A DNA stretch of 8,772 bases from Candidatus Omnitrophota bacterium (GTDB lineage Bacteria > Omnitrophota > Gorgyraeia > S143-82). Of this stretch, positions 1 through 5,071 are shown piece by piece. Below the pieces are notes generated by a model, which saw nothing but the letters and a program-made list of their open reading frames with translations, did not search any database and was not told the DNA's origin. Within the stretch, counting starts at the first letter, position 1; each line of letters opens with the position of its first letter. The stretch is from positions 1 to 8,772 of the forward strand of contig JAMOOT010000208.1 of NCBI GenBank assembly GCA_027065215.1. Reading direction: 5' to 3'. The translations under genes and the position numbers were made by a program.

Positions 1-1
1 G

Positions 2-757
2 TATTTCCCAGAGGATAGGAGGGAATTTGAAGGAGCCTCGGCCGAGACAGTAGTGTTTAATCTGGGGATACTGGTTGTGATTATATTGATAATGGCTTCA
101 TTGGGAATTACTTGGAGAATAGTCCTCCCTGTGGCTGGGACGTTGGGTATAGGTATTGGGTTTGGTTTGCAGACCATTATGAACAATTATATGAGTGGAT
201 TTATTCTGTTATTCTCTCAGAAAATACGGGTGGGCGATATCGTTGAGGTCTCGGTCTCTACTCCTACATTGGGACAGACCAATCCCACTGTGTTCGGTAA
301 GGTAGAGGAGATAGGCATATTGGCTACTACAATACGGACTAACGATGGAGTTGATATTGCGATCCCAAATTCCAATTTCATAAACTCGCCAATTATCAAT
401 TATTCCCATAGAGACAGTTATGTTCGGTATAGACTTCCAGTGGGTGTCTCTTATGCTTCTGATCCGAATCAGGTTAGGGAAATCATATTGGAGGCGGTAT
501 CTGAGATCAAGGGGATCTTGAGACATCCTGAACCACGGGTTTGGTTCTATGAGTATGGTGATAGTGCAATAATATTTGTTGCTACGTTTTGGTTTGATAT
601 CCGTCGGCATATAAAGATAAATCGCTTGAGGGATGAGTTTTATACCTTGGTATGGTATAAATTGAAAGATGCAGGGATTGAGATTCCGTTTATCCAGAAC
701 GATGTCTGGTTTAGGAATAAGTTAGAGGTAAGATTAGATAAAGGAGGGGAAGGATGA
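2..757 (+). CDS. MscS-family mechanosensitive ion channel, 3' part (5' end outside window)
   Basis: This is the C-terminal 251 codons of a small-conductance mechanosensitive channel, an inner-membrane pore that opens under membrane tension to release solutes during osmotic downshock. The frame is open from the first bases, so the GTG at 53 is probably internal and the real start lies upstream. One hydrophobic helix (about 56-115) is followed by the glycine/alanine-rich pore-lining helix (about 130-210, with GTLGIGIGFGLQ). Next comes the cytoplasmic beta domain, with RVGDIVEV, TTIRTNDG and IPNSNFINSPIINYS, and the alpha/beta C-terminal domain ending in the typical IPFIQNDVWF. About 12-15 extra residues (251-295) sit between GDIVEV and GKVEEIG compared with E. 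coli MscS. The stop overlaps the leuD start in ATGA, so the two are likely co-translated. Family assignment is firm; ion selectivity and subfamily are unknown. Confidence 0.9.
   Translation, partial: YFPEDRREFEGASAETVVFNLGILVVIILIMASLGITWRIVLPVAGTLGIGIGFGLQTIMNNYMSGFILLFSQKIRVGDIVEVSVSTPTLGQTNPTVFGKVEEIGILATTIRTNDGVDIAIPNSNFINSPIINYSHRDSYVRYRLPVGVSYASDPNQVREIILEAVSEIKGILRHPEPRVWFYEYGDSAIIFVATFWFDIRRHIKINRLRDEFYTLVWYKLKDAGIEIPFIQNDVWFRNKLEVRLDKGGEG
741..749 (+). promoter_or_regulatory. Ribosome binding site of leuD
   Basis: AAGGAGGGG lies 4 bases before the ATG at 754, inside the last codons of the channel gene. It supports the leuD start and independent loading of ribosomes at the ATGA junction. 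Confidence 0.75.
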
Positions 758-1239
758 AGATAAGAGGAAGGGTATTTAAGTTTGGTGATGATGTGAATAC
801 CGATGAGATCATTCCCGCTCGATTCTTAAACACCACTGATCCGAAAGAACTTGGGCAGCACTGTATGGCTGGAATAGATGAAGGATTTGTTGGAAAGATA
901 AAAAAAGGTGATATCATTGTGGCTGGGAGGAACTTTGGTTGTGGTTCTTCTCGTGAACATGCACCAGTGGCCATTAAAGGTGCAGGGATATCCTGTGTGG
1001 TTGCTAAGTCCTTTGCTCGGATTTTCTTCCGCAATGCGATAAATATTGGCCTGCCCATAATAGAATTACCTCAGGCTGAGGAGATTCAAGAAGGAGATGA
1101 ATTGGAGATTGATCTGGAGAAAGGTGTCTTAAAGAACAGGACCCAGAAGAAAGAATATCAGATAAGCAAATTCCCTGAATTTATGCAGGAAATCATAAAC
1201 GCCGGTGGGCTTATAAACTGGGTGGAAACAAAAGACTAA
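754..1239 (+). CDS. leuD: 3-isopropylmalate dehydratase small subunit (LeuD)
   Basis: With LeuC, this subunit isomerises 2-isopropylmalate to 3-isopropylmalate in leucine biosynthesis in the cytoplasm. It forms the swivelling domain that closes over the iron-sulfur active site carried by the large subunit. The 161 residues match the short archaeal/clostridial-type LeuD rather than the roughly 200-residue proteobacterial form. Visible motifs are FGDDVNTDEIIPARFLNTTDP (split here as FGDDVNTDEI, then IPARFLNTTDP; residues 10-30), which includes the substrate-specificity loop FLNT at 24-27; GCGSSREHAP at 62-71; and SFARIFFRNAINIGLP at 86-101. The related homoaconitase and methylmalate-type small subunits share this fold, so leucine specificity is inferred from the YLNT-like loop. 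The gene overlaps the channel gene by 4 bases and has a strong ribosome binding site. No leuC or leuB is adjacent; the next gene is convergent. Confidence 0.93.
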   Translation: MKIRGRVFKFGDDVNTDEIIPARFLNTTDPKELGQHCMAGIDEGFVGKIKKGDIIVAGRNFGCGSSREHAPVAIKGAGISCVVAKSFARIFFRNAINIGLPIIELPQAEEIQEGDELEIDLEKGVLKNRTQKKEYQISKFPEFMQEIINAGGLINWVETKD

Positions 1240-1319
1240 GTCCTAACTGTCTTACATGGGTGCAATTCTCACTAATCGTGAGGCGTAATGTTTGGATCAT
1301 TCTTAGATGATTTATATTG
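1240..1319. other. Convergent spacer between leuD and rpmB
   Basis: Eighty bases separate the leuD stop from the rpmB stop. Two weak stems are visible: CTCAC/GTGAG (1268-1272 with 1278-1282) and ATCAT/ATGAT (1296-1300 with 1307-1311). Neither is GC-rich or followed by a T tract, so no intrinsic terminator can be called for either gene, and no tRNA fits. Confidence 0.5.
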
Positions 1320-1550
1320 CTATATTGCCTTAACTACCTTGTTTGCCTTAAGGCATTTGGCACATACCAAGATTCGTTTTTTTGACCCGTTGACTATTGC
1401 AGTTACCTTTTGGAAGTTGGGTTTGAATCTGCGTTTGGTTACACCGGTTATCTTTTGACCTGCACCGCCTTTTTTCTTGGCCATACCCCGACGGGCAATA
1501 TTATTCCCACTTACTGCCTTTTTCCCACATATCTCACACACCCTGGCCAT
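1320..1550 (-). CDS. rpmB: 50S ribosomal protein L28, zinc-ribbon form
   Basis: L28 is a small basic protein of the large ribosomal subunit. The 76-residue product has the family hallmarks: MARVCEICGK at the start, the lysine- and glycine-rich segment around 18-35, TKRRFKPNFQKV at 38-49, and VCAKCLKAN near the end. Cysteine pairs at residues 5/8 and 63/66 (CEIC and CAKC) form the two halves of a zinc site, so this is the C+ version of L28. The ATG at 1548-1550 (read on the minus strand) is preceded by AAAAGGAGGG at 1557-1566 and by a good promoter. The gene is alone on its strand, convergent with leuD. It is not next to rpmG, a common partner. The identification is secure. Confidence 0.96.
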   Translation of the reverse strand: MARVCEICGKKAVSGNNIARRGMAKKKGGAGQKITGVTKRRFKPNFQKVTAIVNGSKKRILVCAKCLKANKVVKAI

Positions 1551-1556
1551 AATTTT

Positions 1557-1566
1557 CCCTCCTTTT
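1557..1566 (-). promoter_or_regulatory. Ribosome binding site of rpmB
   Basis: Read on the minus strand this is AAAAGGAGGG, 6 bases before the rpmB ATG. It is close to a full Shine-Dalgarno sequence and fixes the start. Confidence 0.8.
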
Positions 1567-1595
1567 ATCGAAATATACCTTTACCGTAAATTGAA

Positions 1596-1624
1596 ATTAT
1601 ACCTTAAAAATGTGAGTTATGCAA
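1596..1624 (-). promoter_or_regulatory. Sigma70-type promoter of rpmB
   Basis: On the minus strand, TTGCAT (1624-1619) and a perfect TATAAT (1601-1596) are separated by exactly 17 bases. Transcription would start near 1589, giving a leader of about 38 bases before the rpmB start. This is the best promoter visible in the window and implies that rpmB is transcribed alone. Confidence 0.75.
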
Positions 1625-1664
1625 ATAAACCCAAGGAATTTTAACAGATGATATATGTGCAAAT

Positions 1665-1731
1665 TTGACATAAACAAACGGGTCGGAAGAAACATTGTCC
1701 CTCCGACCCTTGAAAGGAGGTACCCATACCC
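1665..1731 (-). ncRNA. Candidate small RNA carrying an anti-Shine-Dalgarno sequence
   Basis: This is an inference from three aligned signals on the minus strand. A candidate promoter (TTGAAA at 1766-1761, 17 bases, TAAATT at 1743-1738) would start transcription near 1731. A short segment follows that contains ACCTCCTTTC (1721-1712), the same sequence as the anti-Shine-Dalgarno 3' end of bacterial 16S rRNA. The strong hairpin at 1709-1680 and a U-rich tail could end the RNA near 1665, for about 65 nt. Such an RNA could pair with ribosome binding sites of the GGAGG type used in this window. The 5' end can also fold weakly (GGUA with UACC), which would hide part of the run. The -10 box is poor, and nothing shows that the RNA is made. 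Confidence 0.2.
1680..1709 (-). terminator. Strong stem-loop, possible intrinsic terminator on the minus strand
   Basis: GGGTCGGA (1680-1687) and TCCGACCC (1702-1709) are perfect inverted repeats. On the minus-strand RNA the stem extends to 12 pairs (two of the added pairs are G-U) with a 6-base loop CAAUGU, and GUUUGUUUAU follows. On the plus strand the same added positions would be A-C mismatches, and the 3' flank is TTGAAAGG, which is not terminator-like. The minus strand is therefore the likelier functional orientation. It lies upstream of the rpmB promoter and could shield it from incoming transcription or end a small RNA. A mobile REP-like palindrome is an alternative. Confidence 0.45.
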
Positions 1732-1737
1732 AACACT

Positions 1738-1766
1738 AATTTACAATACCTTTGAGATATTTTCAA
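1738..1766 (-). promoter_or_regulatory. Candidate promoter for the minus-strand small RNA
   Basis: Read on the minus strand: TTGAAA (1766-1761), a 17-base spacer and TAAATT (1743-1738). The -35 box matches consensus at 5 of 6 positions and the -10 at 4 of 6. It is worth listing mainly because it lies just before the anti-Shine-Dalgarno run and hairpin. Confidence 0.2.
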
Positions 1767-1850
1767 GGATTTCTTATACAACGGGGCCATATTTGATAAA
1801 TGGAGAGTGCAATTGATAGTTTCTGTATTAATTTTTATAGGAGATTTTTT

Positions 1851-1925
1851 ATGGGAGACGGTGATAGTGTCCGAATATTTGTGAAAAAATCACAGATAGG
1901 TCTCTTTGTTTTGGTCAGAATGTAG
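1851..1925 (+). CDS. Possible 24-residue peptide, unknown
   Basis: A short open frame begins with ATG at 1851, preceded by AGGAG at 1839-1843 at a suitable 7-base distance, and ends at TAG 1923-1925. The product begins MGDGDSVRIF and ends with a hydrophobic stretch GLFVLVRM. I do not recognise it. It lies in the gap before cysS and could be a leader peptide or a chance frame. An inverted repeat at 1880-1894 falls inside it. Frames this short with a ribosome binding site arise often by chance. Confidence 0.15.
   Translation: MGDGDSVRIFVKKSQIGLFVLVRM
1880..1894. repeat. Inverted repeat TGTGA-N5-TCACA
   Basis: TGTGA (1880-1884) and TCACA (1890-1894) flank five A residues. The half-sites are those of CRP/FNR-family operators, but the spacer is 5 rather than the 6 bases of the CRP consensus. 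No promoter is clearly placed relative to it. It may be a weak operator, a small hairpin or chance in AT-rich DNA. Confidence 0.2.
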
Positions 1926-2025
1926 ATTAGAATTGTATGTGTTGTGCGTTGGCATCTCCTTTGTTTAAATTAGTTACCGGGTTAAGCATGGGGACCTAAA
2001 TTTTTTGTGCCACATTTATATCAAA

Positions 2026-2054
2026 TTTACACGAAATATTATGCGGTATTTAGT
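2026..2054 (+). promoter_or_regulatory. Candidate promoter of the cysS operon
   Basis: TTTACA (2026-2031) and TTTAGT (2049-2054) are 17 bases apart, matching consensus at 5 of 6 and 4 of 6 positions. Transcription would start near 2061 and leave a leader of about 185 bases. The region is AT-rich, so weak matches are expected by chance; other sites in the gap are not excluded. Confidence 0.2.
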
Positions 2055-2103
2055 GGCTCATAATTGGTAGTTCATAAAAGGAGAATGAAAGGGAAATTAT
2101 TCT

Positions 2104-2235
2104 ATGCGGATTTATCGTATTTGGAACGCTATTGTTTTGGATAATCTCGTTTCGATCTTCCAACGGGATGCTGTCTATTTTTATTTTGTTGTCTTGCATA
2201 TAAGGTTGTTTGAAGGTAGTGAGGTTTTGTATTAA
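2104..2235 (+). CDS. Possible 43-residue leader frame, in frame with cysS
   Basis: An open frame starts at ATG 2104 and ends at TAA 2233-2235, 9 bases before the cysS ATG and in the same reading frame. The product begins MRIYRIWNAI and is rich in hydrophobic and aromatic residues; I do not recognise it. There is only a weak GAAAGGG upstream, at 2087-2093. Because cysS has no clear ribosome binding site of its own, translation through this frame could help to start cysS by coupling. A chance frame is equally possible. Confidence 0.15.
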   Translation: MRIYRIWNAIVLDNLVSIFQRDAVYFYFVVLHIRLFEGSEVLY

Positions 2236-2244
2236 GATATACCT

Positions 2245-3648
2245 ATGCCTGAAGTTAGGTTTTATAACACTTTGACCGGAGAAAAGGAGTTTTTTCTCCC
2301 CCAGGTGCATGGGCGAGTGAAGATGTATGCCTGTGGGGTGACGGTCTATGACCATTGTCATATCGGCCATGGCAGGAGTTTATTTGTCTTTTCTCTGCTT
2401 AAACGCTTTTTGAAACGAGTGGGATATCAAGTAACATTTGTGCGAAACATTACTGATGTTGATGATAAGATTATCGCACGGATTTGGGAACAGAATTCTT
2501 ATAAAGAGATTTCTCAGGAAGAATTAAAAGATTTTGTGGACAGGTATATCTCCTCTTATTATCAAGACTTAGAGGATCTGGGGTTGCCAAAAGCCGACTA
2601 TGAACCTCGGGCTACAGAGTTCATCAATGAAATGATTGGTTTTGTTGAAAAGTTGATTGATAAAGGATTTGCCTATGTAACGGAAAAGGGAAATGTGTAT
2701 TATTCAGTGGATAGGTTTTCTGACTATGGGAAATTATCTAAGCGTAAGATAGATGAGTTATTGCAGGGTGTAAGAAAAGGGATAGAAGGGGATAAGCGTA
2801 ATCCTTTGGACTTCGCTCTATGGAAGGCCAGAAAAGAGAATGAGCCTTATTGGGATAGTCCTTGGGGAAAAGGACGGCCGGGGTGGCATTTGGAGTGTGC
2901 AGTGATGAGCACGACCCTTTTGGGTGGGCCATTGGATGTACATGGTGGTGGTAGGGATTTGATCTTTCCTCATCATGAGAATGAGATCGCTGAGGCTGAG
3001 CCGATTTTGGGGCAGGATTTCGCTAAATATTGGATCCATCATGGGATGGTGACGGTGGAAGGCGAAAAGATGTCTAAGTCGTTGGGGAACTTTATTACAA
3101 TAAAGGATGCGCTTTCGCGTTACCCAGCCCGTCTTTGGCGGTTATGGTATTTAAGTGGGCATTATCGTTCGCCCATTGATTTTTCATCTAATAAGATGGA
3201 TGAGATCAGAAAAATGCAAGAGAAAATTGATAGATGGTATGCGTTCTTAGTAAAAGGAGGTAAGGCATCGAGAGATTTGGATGGTTTGGCTGAACACTTA
3301 AGGGAAGGGGTATATCATGCCTTAGCGGATGATCTAAATACTCCAAAGGCATTGGGGGTTCTCTTTTCTGTGATAAACAAAAGTGTGGAATTTCTGAAGG
3401 ATGGGAAGGGTTCCTCTAAATTAAGAACAGTGGCAGATGATGTCTGTTCTCTTTTATTTATAGAACCAAAATTGCCTCGGGGGCAGAGCGGGTTGGATGA
3501 TGAATTAGTAGATTTGATTGTGCAGGCGCGGTCTGTATTGAGGTCTCATAGGGAATTTAAGTTGGCGGATAAGATAAGGGGGGAATTGAATCGGCGAGGG
3601 ATAATAATCGAAGATACTAAAGAGGGGAGTAGATGGATGTACCGATGA
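2245..3648 (+). CDS. cysS: Cysteinyl-tRNA synthetase
   Basis: This class I aminoacyl-tRNA synthetase charges tRNA-Cys in the cytoplasm. The 467 residues are normal full length. Residues 30-45 (CGVTVYDHCHIGHGRS) hold a zinc cysteine (30) and the HIGH nucleotide-binding signature (39-42). WHLECAVM (214-221) gives Cys218, and FPHHENE (241-247) gives the remaining zinc ligands, His243 and Glu247. KMSKS at 275-279 closes the ATP site. The C-terminal third is the helical anticodon-binding region, ending in ADKIRGELNRRGIIIEDT. An in-frame stop 9 bases upstream rules out an earlier start, and MPEVRFYNTLTG aligns with the usual N-terminus. No Shine-Dalgarno sequence is visible at a normal distance. 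The gene opens a run of six overlapping genes; its end overlaps tmk by 16 bases. Confidence 0.97.
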   Translation: MPEVRFYNTLTGEKEFFLPQVHGRVKMYACGVTVYDHCHIGHGRSLFVFSLLKRFLKRVGYQVTFVRNITDVDDKIIARIWEQNSYKEISQEELKDFVDRYISSYYQDLEDLGLPKADYEPRATEFINEMIGFVEKLIDKGFAYVTEKGNVYYSVDRFSDYGKLSKRKIDELLQGVRKGIEGDKRNPLDFALWKARKENEPYWDSPWGKGRPGWHLECAVMSTTLLGGPLDVHGGGRDLIFPHHENEIAEAEPILGQDFAKYWIHHGMVTVEGEKMSKSLGNFITIKDALSRYPARLWRLWYLSGHYRSPIDFSSNKMDEIRKMQEKIDRWYAFLVKGGKASRDLDGLAEHLREGVYHALADDLNTPKALGVLFSVINKSVEFLKDGKGSSKLRTVADDVCSLLFIEPKLPRGQSGLDDELVDLIVQARSVLRSHREFKLADKIRGELNRRGIIIEDTKEGSRWMYR

Positions 3649-4244
3649 TTATATCAATAGAAGGAGCAGATGCTACAGGCAAGAGTTCAGTTGCCCAATT
3701 CCTGTGTGAGAGATTAGAGGAAGAGGGATATGAGGTCTTGTTTCTTCGAGAACCGGGGAGTACCGGGTTGGGAGAAAGGGTGCGGGCGCTTTTACTACAT
3801 GATGAATCACTTTCTTTGGGGGTGAGGGCTGAACTGTTTTTATATTTGGCTGCAAGGGCCCAACTTATAGAGGAATTGATTAGGCCGGCGATCAAACAAA
3901 AGAAGATTATTGTATTGGATAGGTATGTTGATTCGACGTTGGTTTATCAAGGGGTTGTTGGTGGATTGGGGGTGGAGAAGGTCTTGCAGGTGATGATTGA
4001 TTTTTTTGGGGTATATTTCCCTCAGTTGACAATAGTTCTGGATTCAGATGTGGATGTTATAATGCAAAGGCTCAGGGATAAAGATAAAATAGAGAGTAGG
4101 GGGAGAGAGTTTTTTGAACATGTGGTTCAAGCATATCGGGATCTGGTAGAGATTTTCCCTGAAAGAATGGTGCTTATTGATTCGAATAAAGATTTAAATT
4201 GGGTATGTGATGAGGTATGGAAGGCGATAAAGGAAAGATTGTAG
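3633..4244 (+). CDS. tmk: Thymidylate (dTMP) kinase
   Basis: This enzyme phosphorylates dTMP to dTDP with ATP, an essential step of dTTP supply for DNA synthesis. Its 203 residues fit the family. The P-loop is EGADATGKSS (10-19), followed by REPGSTGLGERVR (39-51), the DR(Y)xxSxxxYQG motif as DRYVDSTLVYQG (96-107) and the lid region RDKDKIESRGREFFEHV (148-164). The start is uncertain. ATG 3633 gives MDVPMIISIEG, with GAGG at 3622-3625 seven bases upstream. ATG 3645 gives MIISIEG, closer to the family norm, and forms an ATGA overlap with the cysS stop. Its neighbours are cysS upstream and a holB-like gene that starts 28 bases before the tmk stop. The tmk-holB pairing is common in bacteria and puts nucleotide supply next to a clamp-loader subunit. 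Confidence 0.95.
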   Translation: MDVPMIISIEGADATGKSSVAQFLCERLEEEGYEVLFLREPGSTGLGERVRALLLHDESLSLGVRAELFLYLAARAQLIEELIRPAIKQKKIIVLDRYVDSTLVYQGVVGGLGVEKVLQVMIDFFGVYFPQLTIVLDSDVDVIMQRLRDKDKIESRGREFFEHVVQAYRDLVEIFPERMVLIDSNKDLNWVCDEVWKAIKERL

Positions 4245-5071
4245 GCCATCTGATACAGCGGCGTTTTTTGTCGTCTTTAAAAAAGAAGGGCAATATCCCT
4301 AATGCGATTCTTTTTACCGGGCCTGATTCAGTGGGTAAGCGGCTGATAGCAAGGCATTGGATTGGTTCGTTTTTTGATGATAAATCCAGACTGTTGGTGA
4401 GTTCTGGTGCTCATCCGGATGTCTTATTTTTGGAAGATGAGGGCGGAGAGATTACGATTAAAGATATTCGTGGGGTTCAGGAATTTGTGTCCCGTAGGCC
4501 TATCTCGGGTAGAAAGTTTGTGCTTATAGACCAGGCCCATCGTATGAATGAAGTTGCTGCGAATTCTTTTTTAAAGACATTGGAGGAACCGGGCAAGAGT
4601 ACTTGTTTTGTTTTGATTAGTAGCAGGAAAGAGCAGATTTTACCTACGATTAGGTCAAGGTGTATTGAAATCCAGTTCTCTTCTCTGTCGAAGGAAGAAT
4701 TGGCCCAAATACCCAAACGGGATGGTATGCTATACGAGGGCACAGTCTCCCCTATTTTGAATATTCCAATAGGGGATTTGAAAGAACTTTATCATCGCTT
4801 TTTATCTCAGGTAAAAGGTAGGCCGTTTGTTTTAAAAGATAGAGATGGATTACTGGATGGTTTTAGGTCTATAGGTGTTTTTTTTCATGATATACTGGTA
4901 AATCAGATTGCCCCGGAACTTAGTTATGGTGTAGTAGAAGAAAAAATAAGTTCAATTCAAAGTTGGATCGTTGCAGTAGAGAGGTTGTTTGATTTGTTTT
5001 TGGTGGCTGAAATGGGTAATCTGGCAAGTATTGAGGCTGATTTGTCCTGTAAAATGAGGTTGAGTATATGA
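4217..5071 (+). CDS. holB: DNA polymerase III delta-prime subunit (clamp-loader stator)
   Basis: The 284-residue AAA+ protein belongs to the clamp-loader family that places the sliding clamp on DNA. Order of motifs: IVGH (8-11, the IIGQ-like start), nucleotide loop GPDSVGKR (35-42), Walker B-like VLIDQAHRM (102-110), NSFLKTLEEPGKST (116-129), sensor 1 FVLISS (131-136) and TIRSRC (144-149), which carries the arginine finger. After that the sequence is divergent and helical, as in the collar domain. The loop residue after Lys is Arg, not Ser/Thr, and Walker B reads DQAH, so ATP hydrolysis is unlikely. This supports delta-prime over DnaX. The usual four-cysteine zinc module between the P-loop and HPDVLFL is absent. 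TGA at 4211 forces the start to 4217 or later; GAGG there is too close to act well, so coupling to tmk is likely. Confidence 0.88.
   Translation: MEGDKGKIVGHLIQRRFLSSLKKKGNIPNAILFTGPDSVGKRLIARHWIGSFFDDKSRLLVSSGAHPDVLFLEDEGGEITIKDIRGVQEFVSRRPISGRKFVLIDQAHRMNEVAANSFLKTLEEPGKSTCFVLISSRKEQILPTIRSRCIEIQFSSLSKEELAQIPKRDGMLYEGTVSPILNIPIGDLKELYHRFLSQVKGRPFVLKDRDGLLDGFRSIGVFFHDILVNQIAPELSYGVVEEKISSIQSWIVAVERLFDLFLVAEMGNLASIEADLSCKMRLSI

Larger units (their letters stand above)
1551..2244. other. Long intergenic gap between rpmB and cysS
   Basis: About 690 bases separate the divergent rpmB and cysS genes, in a window where the plus-strand genes otherwise mostly overlap. It holds the rpmB ribosome binding site and promoter (1557-1624), the hairpin and anti-Shine-Dalgarno run (1680-1721), an inverted repeat TGTGA-N5-TCACA (1880-1894), a candidate cysS promoter (2026-2054) and two tiny open frames. 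I see no tRNA, no T-box leader before cysS and no recognisable remnant of a protein gene. Base composition is AT-rich, especially 1790-2060. Confidence 0.7.

Noticed and set aside
209..610. Minus-strand open frame of 133 codons inside the channel gene
   Set aside because: It is antisense to clear MscS sequence and has no family features or convincing ribosome binding site.
1240..1319. tRNA or terminator in the leuD-rpmB spacer
   Set aside because: The stems are short and AT-rich, with no cloverleaf, no GTTCGA-type T-loop and no T tract.
1920..1974. Minus-strand 21-codon frame after AAAGGAG (MPTHNTYNSN...)
   Set aside because: The Shine-Dalgarno sequence abuts the start codon with no usable spacing, and the peptide has no features.
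1700..2244. T-box or other riboswitch leader of cysS
   Set aside because: The T-box core bulge sequence and the paired antiterminator are not visible, and I recognise no other riboswitch core.
2050..2370. Minus-strand open frame of 106 codons across the cysS start
   Set aside because: It overlaps the first 126 bases of cysS, has no recognisable domain, and its composition looks like the antisense of a real gene plus AT-rich spacer.
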